Of a DNA stretch of 64,000 nucleotides, positions 40,001-47,642 are shown in pieces; the stretch's first letter is position 1; every line of letters begins with the position of its first letter. Location: positions 502 through 64,501 of the forward strand of contig JAGQDJ010000049.1 of the NCBI GenBank assembly GCA_022885665.1, read 5' to 3'. Source of the DNA: Triops longicaudatus (Eukaryota > Arthropoda > Branchiopoda > Notostraca > Triopsidae). Position numbers and translations under genes: made by a program. The notes beneath the pieces were generated by a model that saw only the letters and a list, made by a program, of their open reading frames with translations, did no database searches and was not told the DNA's origin.

Positions 40001-43000
40001 GCTTTGGAGAATGACGCATGAAGCTTATGGACAATTTCTAGTGCCTTGCTCGGCTTGTTTTGGGAACGCATGGGGTGTTAAAATTTGCTCTAGTTCGCAA
40101 CTCGACATACTCGAATGATCACATCAGCACATCCCGATTGTTGCGTTTCTGTTTTATGTGTGCCCCTCCAAAATACGTAAGCTAAACTGACGCGCTCCTT
40201 AGCATTAGCTTAACTTCCGAACTGTTCAAGTGAACGAAATCGATGTGAAACGGCAGAAATTTGTTAAGATTTTTTCTTGTATTAGCTTTTTTTTCGTATA
40301 TGCAAAAAAAAAAAAAAGATTGAAGTCTGCAATTCTGTTATAGTTTAGTTACTGTTCTTAATCTTAAAGTTACTGTTGCCAATTCTTTAATTACTGTAAT
40401 TGTTGCTTATCTTAAATTGAAGTGATTAATGACAGCATGCTATTAAACATAATCTTTAACGGATTGTTAATACGAATTAAACATTCATTTTGTCAGATCT
40501 AGCTGAATAAGGAAATTGCCAAATGATCTAAGGTGTGCAAAAAATAGCAGTAGCTTGAAAACTAGTCATAAAAGGAAATAGTGAGATCAATGAAAACACC
40601 TGAGGAGAAAATGAAGGCGAAATTTAATGTAAAGAAATACGATTATTAGAGGTGGAAGCATCAGTCATTATTGGTCTATTAGAATTAAACTAGAATTCTG
40701 TTAGTTAAGTGTTTTCTTTTTTTTTTTTTTTAAATATTGAATAGGGGATTCAGATGTGGGCGTATGAACTTAGGAAACGTGCAACAGCGATTTCTGCTGT
40801 TTTACGTTTCAATAAACCTCGGACTGAATTTCTCGTTGTCATTATCAATTAATGTCTGTATTCAAACAAAATTGTAGTCTTAAGAAGCGTCGTCAGTTTG
40901 TCTTAAAGACAGAACAGTTTGAGCGCGAAGCCACATTTGTGTTGCCGTGTTCACATTTTATCGCACTTGTTTCCTTGCTGTGGACTCCGTTTTTTTTCCC
41001 CCGACACCGCGACAGTTTTTCTCATTAAAGCCCCGTGTCAGGCTTCCTCCTTTAAAGGCTTGAATTCTTTATAACTTGAGAGAGAAGTCAAAATTTGGTA
41101 AATCGAGATCAATTAATTCGTATGATACTGTGTAAATACTCCAGTGCTCAGTCACTTGCGGCATTGGACGTAAACAGAGGCCTTTATGGTGTGAACTCGA
41201 CAATCATCCGGTATCCAAGACGTATTGCCCGTCTGATCAAACACCAATTTATGACGAACCGTGCAAGGGACCTCCTTGCCCCACTTGGCAGCCCGGGCAA
41301 TGGGCACAGGTGCGTAATAAATTAACACAAGGAATAAAAGATACAAATATACCTGTTGTAACCCGCTTTTCCGGAGGTCCAGCTCATCATATGTTTCTGT
41401 GTGTCCGGAAAGCACGTTTTGCCCCCCACCCCCCTTTTTATCTTTTTCATCCGTAAACGATATTGTCAAAGGTTGTTCATTTGTACGAACACAAACATGT
41501 TTCTTTTTGCTTCTGGCTATGTTTTAAACGCTTATTTCTGTAGAAATCTTAGTTTCGTAGACGTAGGACTAAAAATTTGTAGATCGTAGCTAAGAAATCT
41601 GACCAGTAATGACGACTAACAGGTAACTAGAATAGCGTTAACAGACTAAAAGAAATCTCATGGAAATGTGTTTGAATTAAGTGCACAAATATTTCACATG
41701 ATATTGTATAAAATATTATTGTTTTTTCATTATTGTTGCAGTGCTCTGCATCTTGCGGGAATGGAATCGAAGTACTTGAGTTTACTTGCGTGGATCATCT
41801 CGGTTACCAGGTTCCGAACAACCGTTGTAATCCGAACGAAAAACCCGCTGGGACTCGACTTTGTCATCAGAAAGAGTGTCTAACCAACGCCACGACGGTA
41901 CTGATTTATTTTACGATTGCTTTTTCGTTTTTCTTTGTATAATTTCGTAGATCGTAATTCACTTCTTATCCATCGTTTTTGCTTAATATCGATGTTTCCA
42001 TCGTGACTGACATCGCAGACGTACCAAAACGTCAATGAATAATAGGCGAAATAACTACAAAAATTGTTTCATGCGAATAAAAATTTTTACATCTTATTGA
42101 AATAGAATCCAGTTTTGTCGATATTTTTTACAGTAAATTTTTCGTTGGACACTTGATTTTATTGTTGTGATCACTTTACTTTTTATTTGTAGACTTCTTC
42201 GCGCAATAGCCTAGTTAGGGTAGCATTACCGGTTGTAACTCCGTCGCCGTTATTGCGATATTCGTTCAACAACACTGAACCTAACGATAAGGTGCCTCGG
42301 GATCCTGCTCCAGAGAACGAAGACATATCGTTGAATAGCATACATGATGAACCTCTACCTCTTGTAAAAGCTGTCTGGCGAACCAGCGACTGGGGACAGG
42401 TAAGATGGTCATGCCGTTTTTATTCAGTTTCCTCCCTTTTCGCCTGAACATTAAACAAACTAAACATCTTGGGCGTTATTTTTAAGAAATTCGAAGTCTA
42501 CAGTGAGCGATAAATAGTCTTCACTATTCCACTCCTATTGTTTAAAATTATTTTGTAGTTACTATTTATTTTTGTTTACTTTGTGAAAAGTGTTCCGTTT
42601 CTTGTGGAGAAGGCATAAGAGCGAGGTCGATCCTTTGCTTCGACACAATCTCGGAAGTGCAAGTGGAAGATTCGAGGTGTAAAGAACCTGCGCCTCGGTC
42701 GACAGAAACGTGCAGACTTCCTTCGTGTAGCAGTTCAAGTCCTCATAGCACAGATATCGAACATAATCCTGCGATTGATCGGATATCATGGAGAACCGGA
42801 GCATGGGGAACCGTATGTATTTTTTCTGTTAGTCCCACTCTTCGCTTTGTTTCTCAAATCTTTATTTTTTCTGCACGTCTCAATCAAAACGACCCAAAGA
42901 AATTCCCTCCATATCTAACGCCACGACAGTTGCGCGAGCGCGTCCCACTCCTAGATCTTTTGAACGCTTTTGACCCGCAGCCCCAAGCTTGCGTCACAGG

Positions 43001-46000
43001 TGGCGTGCGGTTAGCATAGGCAGGTTTGTTTGGGTCGTTTTTTATTGAAAATTACTGCACGTCAGCAAGAATTACGGCTATAATGCTGCAAGATTTTATT
43101 TACTAATTTATTTTATTCGGCGTGTTTCCTTACGAAGGTTGAATATGACAGTGTATCATTTATGCTTGCAACGGAGAGAAGTTGGTTTGTATGGTACGGA
43201 TAAATATGATTAAAGCTCGTTACTTTATCACTTTAGTGTTCAAAAACTTGCGGAGGTGGATTCCGCAGGCGGCAGGTTGTTTGTCACGATAGCGAGGGCC
43301 GCGAAAGTACGCAGTGCGACCCCAGCGAACGTCCTAAAGATGTTGTACCCTGCGAACACGAACCGTGCCCAGTTTGGTCCGTCAGTGAATGGAGTCCGGT
43401 AAATTGAAGTCTATCAACTATTTCATGCTAACCATTTACACTGTCAAGGATTTTAGACCATTGAAAATATTCTTCACACATTACAGTTTCTGAAGATTTC
43501 TAGATAAATATTAGTGCTTGCAAGCTTGATTTTTTAAATTAGACATAATGCATCTAAAACATATTCACGAAATCGTAACACTTGTATATTTGTAGTGTTC
43601 TCAAACTTGTGGAGAGGGAACACGTGTACGCACAGTGAGTTGTCAAAACCACTTGAACATTAATCGTCCGGTTCATGAATGCTCCCTAAACGACAAACCA
43701 TCGCACATCGAAACTTGCACTCTGTTGCCTTGTACGGCCGTCGCAGAATCACCACAGCAACCCCAGAAAATTTACAAGTGGAAATCGGGGACATGGACTA
43801 CGGTAAGACCCAATGCTACGGCCAAGTACCAATATGTCCGTTTCGCTAATTACTACCGATTCAAATGGAATTCCCCTAATATAACCCAAGACCGTGAAAA
43901 TTGATAACAAACCGTCTTAAGCCCCTATGCCTTTCTATAAAAGGTGAAGAACAAGAAAAAAGTGAAAGAAATTGAAACACAATGCATGTACTGTATTATG
44001 TCGTGTCGCTTTTCATATGTTGTCGTCTTTTCCGTTTTTTAAATTCTATTTTTGTTTTCAATTTCCCATCCCCAATTCGTTTTGTGTACTCTTATTTATT
44101 AGCCCTCTCCTCACTCCCGTAAGAAAAACTAGGGTTTGTCTAGCTCATTTCCTTGTTAAAAGAACAGCCGGGTCCTTTCATTCTCGCAGGCCAATGACCT
44201 TATATATGCTTGTTGTGTGTAAAGAGCGACCAGTTCCAAAGTCTTTCGACGGTGCCAAATATAAACGTAATTTAAGACAAGAAAAGAATTAAAAGCTAAG
44301 GAAAATCGGGCAACGTAAATAACCACGCCTCTCATATCTTAACGGACCAATCGAAAATCACATTAACCCTCCTGCTTAAGGACTTCCCTTGCCCGGTTTT
44401 TTTACAAGTAGGCGGGGCTTAGCTACTCCACGCCTATTGGCGAAGTTTCTTCGGAACTGGCTCTCAAACACCACGGTCCAGTCTTTCATTAACTGTGTCT
44501 CAAATCGTTTCGGTCTTTAAAAGACCCTTACGGAAGCTTTGACTCCAACGGCAGGCAAAAATGTTCTTACCTACTTCCAAAACATTGTCGCGAGAATTCA
44601 GTTTAAAACGAATTGTTATCTTCAATAGCGATTAAGTAGTAGTGTGAGAAATTTGAGGTTGACAGGGTAACTAGAAAATATCGCGTTTCTTGGTCAGAAT
44701 TTTGATGTTTGTTGTCATTTTAGTTCGTTGTGACTTTGCATTTTATGTCAACCAGTTCAAACTTACTCATTCCGTGCCTTTTCAGTGTTCGAAGACCTGT
44801 GGGAAGGGATTCCGGTACCGTGAAGTATACTGCTCAACGGAAGATAACCAGCGAGTTTCAGAATCGCATTGCAGTAATGCGGGCGAAAAACCGAAGTCAC
44901 AGCGGGGATGTAACAAAGCGCCATGTCCATTTATGTGGCAAACGGAAGAATGGTCCGATGTAAGTCTTACGACCAAGTTTTATGGTCAATTAATAGATTT
45001 ACGTCACGCCAACTGGGTTTACGTAATTTGTCAAACTCGATCGTCTCTTCCGAAAATGGAATTCGGTATATTTTAAATTTGCGCTAGCTATTCATTATAT
45101 AACATTTTGCAATTTTTTGCATAGTATTTTTATGAAATTTAGCCTAAACTGAAGAAACTATCTTTACGAACTGCAACATCCTAAGAAATGAGGACACATG
45201 TTTTTTTTAACACGTGTGGATATGTGTGAAGTATTAAATAATAGTCTTACATTTTATTCTAGTGTTCGCATCAGTGCGGCCCAGGTGTTCAACACCGTCG
45301 TGTTTCTTGCCACCGCGTTAATAGCTATAACTGGATCGACCCTGAGCCCGTATCTTATGGGTGTAACATGACCAATCGACCTATTGATATCCAGTCCTGT
45401 AATTTAGGCGACTGCTCATCCCTATACTACTGGCGTGCTTCGCCTTGGCAACCGGTAAGCGCGTATTCAAATCCGATATTTTTTAGCATGAAGTGTCTGG
45501 TTGCGAGGCGAAATTGTATACTTTAGGATAAGGTGGACCAGTTACAGTTTCTCCATAGATGACAGCACGAGTAACCACATTTAGCGAAAATTTCAAAGAA
45601 ATTTATGTGCGATAACCAGGAGCGTCGCGAGGGTGTTTTCGCTGGAGTGGTAGAGCCTCAATTATGTCGACTGTGCTTGACTATTTTACCGGCTCGAGTA
45701 TGATACTTCTTTACCGAATCGGCTTTTGATCCATTATTGGGGGGTTGCATTCCCCAAACTCCCCTCTTGCGACGCCCCTGTTGATAACTCGAGAAGCCTT
45801 GTTACAGACTATATTTTTACGTCAAATTTTGCCCCAGAATTCCTCGTGCTGTCATCGAGTTATTTTTACTTTTGAAGTCTTTTTCTTCAATAACAAATAT
45901 GTAAAGTAAATAAAAGGGAAAGACAATGAAATAAGGTCAGAAAGAGTGGGACACTTTTGGCAGCGGGCTAGATTGGTCAAACTTAAATATCTCTTGGACC

Positions 46001-47642
46001 TCTTAGTAAAAAAGTTGTATGTCGCAAGCAATTTCTGTCACTTGTTATTGCGCACTTGTTCGTGTCCATGAAGTTTTAATAAGAAGGTTATAGATTTAAG
46101 AATGAGTTGGCCAAACTATTCCACGTCGTAAGAGTCCCTCTCTCCATTACATCAAATTAACTTGCAAACACAAAGTTTTTTTTCGTCTTGGCAACGGCTT
46201 ACAGTCATAATGGACGACGAGTTAGCCATTTGAAAGTGTGATAAAGCTACACATTGTAATATGCTAAATAGCCCGTGCCCATTCGGTCCCGAGGTGCTCT
46301 TGTGTTTGCAATGCCATCTGTGGGATTTTCCTCAGAATCTACTTTGGATTAACCATTTCGAGCGTTTCATTTTTTGTATTATTTTTTTTTTTTTTTTTTT
46401 TTTAGTGTTTCGTTGAAGTTTTGCAAACTAGATTGATTTTGACTTGGTATGGTTCACTTATTAATTTTGATCTGAACATGTTTTATTCGTTTTTCGTAGT
46501 GTTCTGCGCACTGTGGAAAGCAAGGAACCCAACAGAGGAAATTAGCGTGTTATACTCGTTCCGGTTCTCCAGTTTCGAGAACGTTCTGTCCCAAGGAATT
46601 CAAACCCACGCGCAAGAGACGTTGCGTCAGCAAAGCTTGTATGCATTTGTTTTTTTACACTTTGTTATTTTCATAGAATTTTTTTTAATTGGAACATATT
46701 TCCATTATAGATAGTTAAGTTGTCCTTAATCAGTTTTTGTAACTTTTTTAATTTACTCACACTTCATATTGTTCGTATAGGTGGTTTCACGAATTGTCTT
46801 GAAGTGAAGCAGAAGTTGCAAACACGCAGAGATGGGGATTACACGCTCTTGGTCGGCGGTCGCAATTTAACTTTCTTCTGCTATGGGATGAACACGTCTG
46901 AACCTAAAGAATATTTGACGTTAGCAACAGGCGACCGGGACAATTATGCCGAGATTTACGAAAAACGGTAAGCAGTCATAACGATTGCCATGCCTAAACA
47001 TATCGATGTGAATGTTTTTCTTATTCAAGGTTACTGAAACCCGATACGTGTCCATATGGCGGAGCTCGCAACGAAAGTTGTGCGTGTACTTCAGAGCATA
47101 AACGAAGAGCTGGGGTTACCTCGTTTTCCAAAATTCGGGTGAATGTGACATCCCTACGAGTATTTAGTAAGCTGCGCTATGCGTAAAATGCTTGGAGTCT
47201 ATTACATATTAATGAAACATTCTACTAGTTCACGACTTCCAATTCGCGAGGCAAATTCGGGGCCACAAAGTTGGCTATGGCGAGGCTGGAGATTGCTACA
47301 GTGCTGCCAACTGTCCACAAGGCCGCTTTTCGATTAATCTTTCAAAAACAGGATTTCGAGTAGCGTCACATACGACATGGGTTGAACATGGCCAGAAGGC
47401 ATCGTTATGGATCAACAGACTTGAAGTAATTCAGTTGTGAATATTATTAGACTAGCGTAACTACTAGGCAAAAATTGACAAAAAAGCAATGAAAGAAAAA
47501 ATACGGTGAAAAAGAAGAAAGAATTAATAATCTTTTGTATCTTTAGGATAGCCAGAAAGTACAAGGTAAATGTGGAGGCTACTGTGGACGCTGTAGTCCA
47601 GATCAACACACTGGTTTAAAATTGGACGTTATCCCACCTTGA
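16388..47642 (+). CDS. ADAMTS9: ADAMTS9/20 (GON-1)-type secreted metalloprotease, 28 exons, 5' end missing
   Basis: Secreted zinc protease of the extracellular matrix; family members of this branch cleave proteoglycans such as versican and are needed for tissue remodelling and cell migration. Seen in order, numbered from the first visible residue: propeptide (1 to about 190); furin site RSKR; reprolysin domain (about 196-430) with HELGHVLNMPHDD and a VMSRM Met-turn; disintegrin-like domain (to about 505); TSP1-1; Cys-rich domain (about 600-690) with CGVCGG; spacer (to about 835); TSP1 repeats 2-11; GON domain (about 1525-1729) ending at TGA 47640-47642. All 28 exons join with matching intron phases. 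The GON domain assigns it to the ADAMTS9/ADAMTS20/GON-1 branch. About 1,729 residues are visible against roughly 1,900-2,150 in vertebrate ADAMTS9 and nematode GON-1, because there are fewer TSP1 repeats. The signal peptide exon was not found; the intron before exon A is phase 1. Orthology to ADAMTS9 versus ADAMTS20 cannot be decided here. Confidence 0.95.
17056..17466. mobile_element. piggyBac-type MITE flanked by TTAA
   Basis: Two 20-bp inverted ends, 17060-17079 (AGGGCAATGGACACCAAAAA) and 17443-17462 (reverse complement GGGGCAATGGGCACCAAAAA), match at 18 of 20 positions. They are flanked exactly by TTAA at 17056-17059 and 17463-17466, the target duplication used by piggyBac-family transposases. 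The 403-bp interior has no long reading frame, so this would be a non-autonomous copy. The assignment rests on ends and target site only. Confidence 0.8.
18046..18308. mobile_element. Degenerate hAT-like inverted-repeat element
   Basis: The left end CAGGCCTGTATCTAGG (18046-18061) and the reverse complement of 18293-18308 (CAAGCCCGTATGTGGG) agree at 12 of 16 positions, and the CAGG start is usual for hAT elements. The flanking 8-mers (18038-18045 and 18309-18316) share only 4 positions, so target duplication is not supported. There is no coding capacity. Probably an old non-autonomous copy, but chance similarity is possible. Confidence 0.4.
20715..20791. repeat. T/A low-complexity tract
   Basis: About 75 bases of T runs broken by single A or TA steps. 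A simple-sequence tract inside the first large ADAMTS intron, with no other content. Confidence 0.85.
22072..22270 (+). CDS. ADAMTS9: ADAMTS exon B: propeptide
   Basis: Begins TGHIRTSWGSYFIEP, the usual propeptide sequence after the CxGL motif (compare G-x-x-R-T-S-x-x-x-Y-F-I-E-P in the family), and contains PHVLY. It ends at donor GTAAGC, phase 1. It has no cysteine. Confidence 0.93.
22275..22318. repeat. 22-bp tandem duplication next to a splice donor
   Basis: Two perfect copies of a 22-bp unit (22275-22296 and 22297-22318) begin four bases after the GT start of the intron. They are intronic and do not change the coding sequence. Confidence 0.95.
23100..23132. repeat. 12-bp perfect hairpin
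   Basis: AAGAATTCTCGA at 23100-23111 pairs fully with TCGAGAATTCTT at 23121-23132 across a loop of G followed by eight T. It is intronic. No transposon ends are seen beyond the stem. Confidence 0.85.
24615..24639. repeat. 25-base poly-T tract
   Basis: Uninterrupted T run inside the 10.4-kb ADAMTS intron. A homopolymer with no adjacent coding remnant. Confidence 0.9.
25963..26226 (-). pseudogene. Open frame with two CxxC pairs, possible orphan exon or gene fragment
   Basis: On the minus strand, inside an ADAMTS intron, 80-odd codons are open and end at a stop at 25963-25965. The C-terminal part reads WCCKTCGGG ... LTCHKCKL, that is CxxC, 17 residues, CxxC, as in small zinc-binding knuckles. 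No ATG begins the frame; a TGA lies just upstream, so it would need an upstream exon. I do not recognise the family. It could be a fragment of a mobile element gene, an exon of an unseen nested gene, or chance. Confidence 0.2.
28083..28153. repeat. 14-bp hairpin merged with a 24-bp tandem repeat
   Basis: AGTCTCCTATTGAT (28083-28096) and ATCAATAGGAGACT (28103-28116) form a perfect stem with a 6-base loop. The right arm is also the start of a 24-bp unit, 28106-28129, repeated at 28130-28153 with one mismatch. It is intronic and of unknown origin. Confidence 0.9.
32649..32779 (+). CDS. ADAMTS9: ADAMTS exon C: furin site and start of catalytic domain
   Basis: Encodes the furin site RSKR and then RYVEIFVVADSKMVSYHG, the conserved opening of the ADAMTS reprolysin domain. 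Phase 1 in, phase 0 out (donor GTAAGT at 32780). The acceptor is a CAGCAG tandem: starts at 32649 or 32652 are both in frame and differ by one residue. Confidence 0.95.
34002..34038. repeat. 37-base poly-A tract
   Basis: Uninterrupted A run. It could mark the tail of a plus-strand retroposed sequence, but no clear inserted gene or target duplication is visible. Confidence 0.95.
34800..34838. repeat. CA-rich imperfect microsatellite
   Basis: Interrupted CA/GACA dinucleotide repeats, about 39 bases, within an intron. Confidence 0.8.
35161..35393 (+). CDS. ADAMTS9: ADAMTS exon D: catalytic domain
   Basis: Encodes LIYRDPSLGNRVQIAVVK, NFCAWQ and HHDTALLITR, all hallmarks of the ADAMTS metalloprotease fold ahead of the zinc helix. 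Phase 0 in, phase 2 out (donor GTTAGC). Confidence 0.96.
35394..36112 (+). other. ADAMTS intron (0.7 kb)
   Basis: Phase 2 intron of ordinary AT-rich sequence with nothing else recognisable. The acceptor is TTTTACAG at 36105-36112; an earlier AG at 36059-36060 would break the frame. Confidence 0.85.
36113..36265 (+). CDS. ADAMTS9: ADAMTS exon E: zinc-binding helix
   Basis: Encodes ENICRNP, CDTLGLAELGTMC and AFTIAHELGHV, the first part of the HExxHxxxxxH zinc site with the catalytic Glu. The zinc motif is split by a phase 2 intron after HELGH. Confidence 0.97.
36374..36523 (+). CDS. ADAMTS9: ADAMTS exon F: third zinc ligand and Met-turn
   Basis: Continues the zinc site with LNMPHDDD, supplying the third His and the Asp of the family consensus, then VMSRM (Met-turn) and WSWSNCSRHYLTEYL. 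Phase 2 in and out. Confidence 0.97.
36821..36968 (+). CDS. ADAMTS9: ADAMTS exon G: end of catalytic, start of disintegrin-like domain
   Basis: AGYGDCLLNKP closes the protease domain. LPGEDFDQNKQCELVFGPGS then begins the disintegrin-like domain. Phase 2 in, phase 0 out. Confidence 0.97.
37180..37364 (+). CDS. ADAMTS9: ADAMTS exon H: disintegrin-like domain and start of TSP1-1
   Basis: Contains CKRLWC, CRTQHMPWADGTKC and KWCIHGVC of the disintegrin-like domain, then DGQWGSW, the opening of the central TSP1 repeat with its WxxW tryptophans. Phase 0 in, phase 2 out. Confidence 0.97.
37455..37705 (+). CDS. ADAMTS9: ADAMTS exon I: central TSP1 repeat and Cys-rich domain start
   Basis: CSRTCGGGVARSVRECDSP and NGGKYCLG complete TSP1-1; WVPKLTG begins the Cys-rich region. 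The motif CSRTCGG fits the O-fucosylation consensus. Phase 2 in, phase 1 out. Confidence 0.97.
37763..37942 (+). CDS. ADAMTS9: ADAMTS exon J: Cys-rich domain
   Basis: NPKDRCRLYCRV, VIDGTTCGPDTDDICVNGIC and ASCHHKL are the conserved Cys-rich core. Phase 1 in and out. Confidence 0.97.
37943..38699 (+). other. ADAMTS intron (0.76 kb)
   Basis: Phase 1 intron of AT-rich sequence with nothing else recognised. Confidence 0.85.
38700..39040 (+). CDS. ADAMTS9: ADAMTS exon K: end of Cys-rich domain, spacer
   Basis: ICGVCGGNNSTC ends the Cys-rich domain; VVTIPAGSSNINIRQRGY and YILNGNFVVS are spacer beta-strands. Phase 1 in, phase 0 out. Confidence 0.97.
39134..39257 (+). CDS. ADAMTS9: ADAMTS exon L: spacer
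   Basis: VLSVGNLHPPDIHYSYVV is a spacer strand pair typical of the ADAMTS9/20 branch, followed by YVWKENASTPCSRLC. Phase 0 in, phase 1 out. Confidence 0.95.
39331..39439 (+). CDS. ADAMTS9: ADAMTS exon M: cysteine-containing segment after the spacer
   Basis: Reads GRRDKFECVNLATHTRV and CNMDCVL, leading into TSP1-2. Phase 1 in, phase 2 out (donor GTAATT). Confidence 0.93.
39501..39714 (+). CDS. ADAMTS9: ADAMTS exon N: TSP1 repeat 2
   Basis: WKVSKRSECSALCGKGFRNV opens repeat 2. It has Leu where the O-fucose Ser/Thr would be. It ends WRFETWTE before a phase 0 intron with an unusual GTTCTT donor. Confidence 0.93.
39780..39944 (+). CDS. ADAMTS9: ADAMTS exon O: TSP1 repeat 3
   Basis: CTRTCGGGVRSRKAHC starts the exon and WKTGNWTP ends it. 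A single-exon, phase 0-0 repeat of 55 residues. Confidence 0.96.
39945..41144 (+). other. ADAMTS intron (1.2 kb)
   Basis: Phase 0 intron with poly-A and poly-T runs. I searched it for another TSP1 exon and found none. Confidence 0.85.
41145..41309 (+). CDS. ADAMTS9: ADAMTS exon P: TSP1 repeat 4
   Basis: CSVTCGIGRKQRPLWC to WQPGQWAQ, 55 residues, phase 0-0. It fits the O-fucosylation consensus CxxS/TCxxG. Confidence 0.96.
41310..41741 (+). other. ADAMTS intron (0.43 kb)
   Basis: Phase 0 intron, AT-rich, with no other feature seen. Confidence 0.85.
41742..41897 (+). CDS. ADAMTS9: ADAMTS exon Q: TSP1 repeat 5
   Basis: CSASCGNGIEVLEFTC to CHQKECLTNATT. Unlike its neighbours it does not end with the paired-tryptophan start of the next repeat; that lies at the end of the linker exon R. 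Phase 0-0. Confidence 0.95.
42193..42399 (+). CDS. ADAMTS9: ADAMTS exon R: Ser/Pro-rich linker between TSP1 repeats 5 and 6
   Basis: A 69-residue exon with no cysteine, rich in Ser, Pro, Asn and acidic residues. It ends VWRTSDWGQ, the start of the next TSP1 repeat. Phase 0-0, so it could be skipped without shifting the frame. Confidence 0.92.
42591..42812 (+). CDS. ADAMTS9: ADAMTS exon S: TSP1 repeat 6
   Basis: CSVSCGEGIRARSILC, then a Ser-rich stretch after CRLPSC, ending WRTGAWGT. The acceptor is a weak GTGAAAAG but the frame is firm. Phase 0-0. Confidence 0.94.
42813..43236 (+). other. ADAMTS intron (0.42 kb)
   Basis: Phase 0 intron with no other feature seen. The upstream frame stays open for some 70 codons past the donor, but the next TSP1 repeat requires splicing. 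Confidence 0.8.
43237..43398 (+). CDS. ADAMTS9: ADAMTS exon T: TSP1 repeat 7
   Basis: CSKTCGGGFRRRQVVC to WSVSEWSP, 54 residues, phase 0-0, with the O-fucosylation consensus. Confidence 0.96.
43596..43802 (+). CDS. ADAMTS9: ADAMTS exon U: TSP1 repeat 8
   Basis: CSQTCGEGTRVRTVSC to WKSGTWTT, with a short Pro/Gln-rich linker (ESPQQPQK). Phase 0-0. Confidence 0.96.
43803..44785 (+). other. ADAMTS intron (0.98 kb)
   Basis: Phase 0 intron. It holds an imperfect inverted repeat (GAAAATCGGGCAACG at 44301 against CCTTGCCCGGTTTT at 44387-44400). No TSP1 exon was found. Confidence 0.8.
44786..44959 (+). CDS. ADAMTS9: ADAMTS exon V: TSP1 repeat 9
   Basis: CSKTCGKGFRYREVYC to WQTEEWSD, 58 residues, phase 0-0. 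Confidence 0.96.
45263..45454 (+). CDS. ADAMTS9: ADAMTS exon W: TSP1 repeat 10
   Basis: CSHQCGPGVQHRRVSC to WRASPWQP, 64 residues, phase 0-0. Gln replaces the Ser/Thr of the O-fucosylation consensus. Confidence 0.96.
45617..45780. mobile_element. hAT-type MITE, 164 bp
   Basis: The left end CAGGAGCGTCGCGAGGGTG (45617-45635) and the reverse complement of the right end (CAGGGGCGTCGCAAGAGGG) agree at 15 of 19 positions. The flanking 8-mers GCGATAAC (45609-45616) and TTGATAAC (45781-45788) share six bases, consistent with a diverged hAT target duplication. There is no reading frame, so it is non-autonomous. Confidence 0.8.
46382..46403. repeat. 22-base poly-T tract
   Basis: Uninterrupted T run upstream of the exon X acceptor. 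It may add to the pyrimidine content of the intron end but is too far away to be the tract itself. Confidence 0.9.
46500..46638 (+). CDS. ADAMTS9: ADAMTS exon X: TSP1 repeat 11
   Basis: CSAHCGKQGTQQRKLAC to KRRCVSKA, the last TSP1 repeat. It has His in the O-fucose position. Phase 0 in, phase 1 out. Confidence 0.95.
46781..46967 (+). CDS. ADAMTS9: ADAMTS exon Y: GON domain, first part
   Basis: NCLEVKQ, DGDYTLLVGGRNLTFFCYGM and PKEYLTLATG match the start of the GON domain, which is found in ADAMTS9, ADAMTS20 and GON-1. Phase 1 in, phase 2 out. Confidence 0.96.
47030..47166 (+). CDS. ADAMTS9: ADAMTS exon Z: GON domain, middle
   Basis: CPYGGARNESCACTSEHKRR and FSKIRVNVTSLRV belong to the GON domain. 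Phase 2 in, phase 1 out. Confidence 0.95.
47229..47425 (+). CDS. ADAMTS9: ADAMTS exon AA: GON domain, end
   Basis: VGYGEAGDCYSAANCPQGRF, INLSKTGFRVA and WVEHGQKAS carry conserved GON-domain cysteines and glycines. Phase 1 in, phase 0 out. Confidence 0.96.
47547..47642 (+). CDS. ADAMTS9: ADAMTS last exon: GON C-terminus and stop
   Basis: KCGGYCGRCSPD is the conserved end of the GON domain; the frame closes at TGA 47640-47642 after GLKLDVIPP. Confidence 0.96.
   Translation, partial: DSQKVQGKCGGYCGRCSPDQHTGLKLDVIPP

Larger units (their letters stand above)
45455..46499 (+). other. ADAMTS intron (1.0 kb)
   Basis: Phase 0 intron that contains an hAT-type MITE (45617-45780) and a 22-base poly-T run (46382-46403) about 96 bases before the acceptor. 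Confidence 0.85.
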
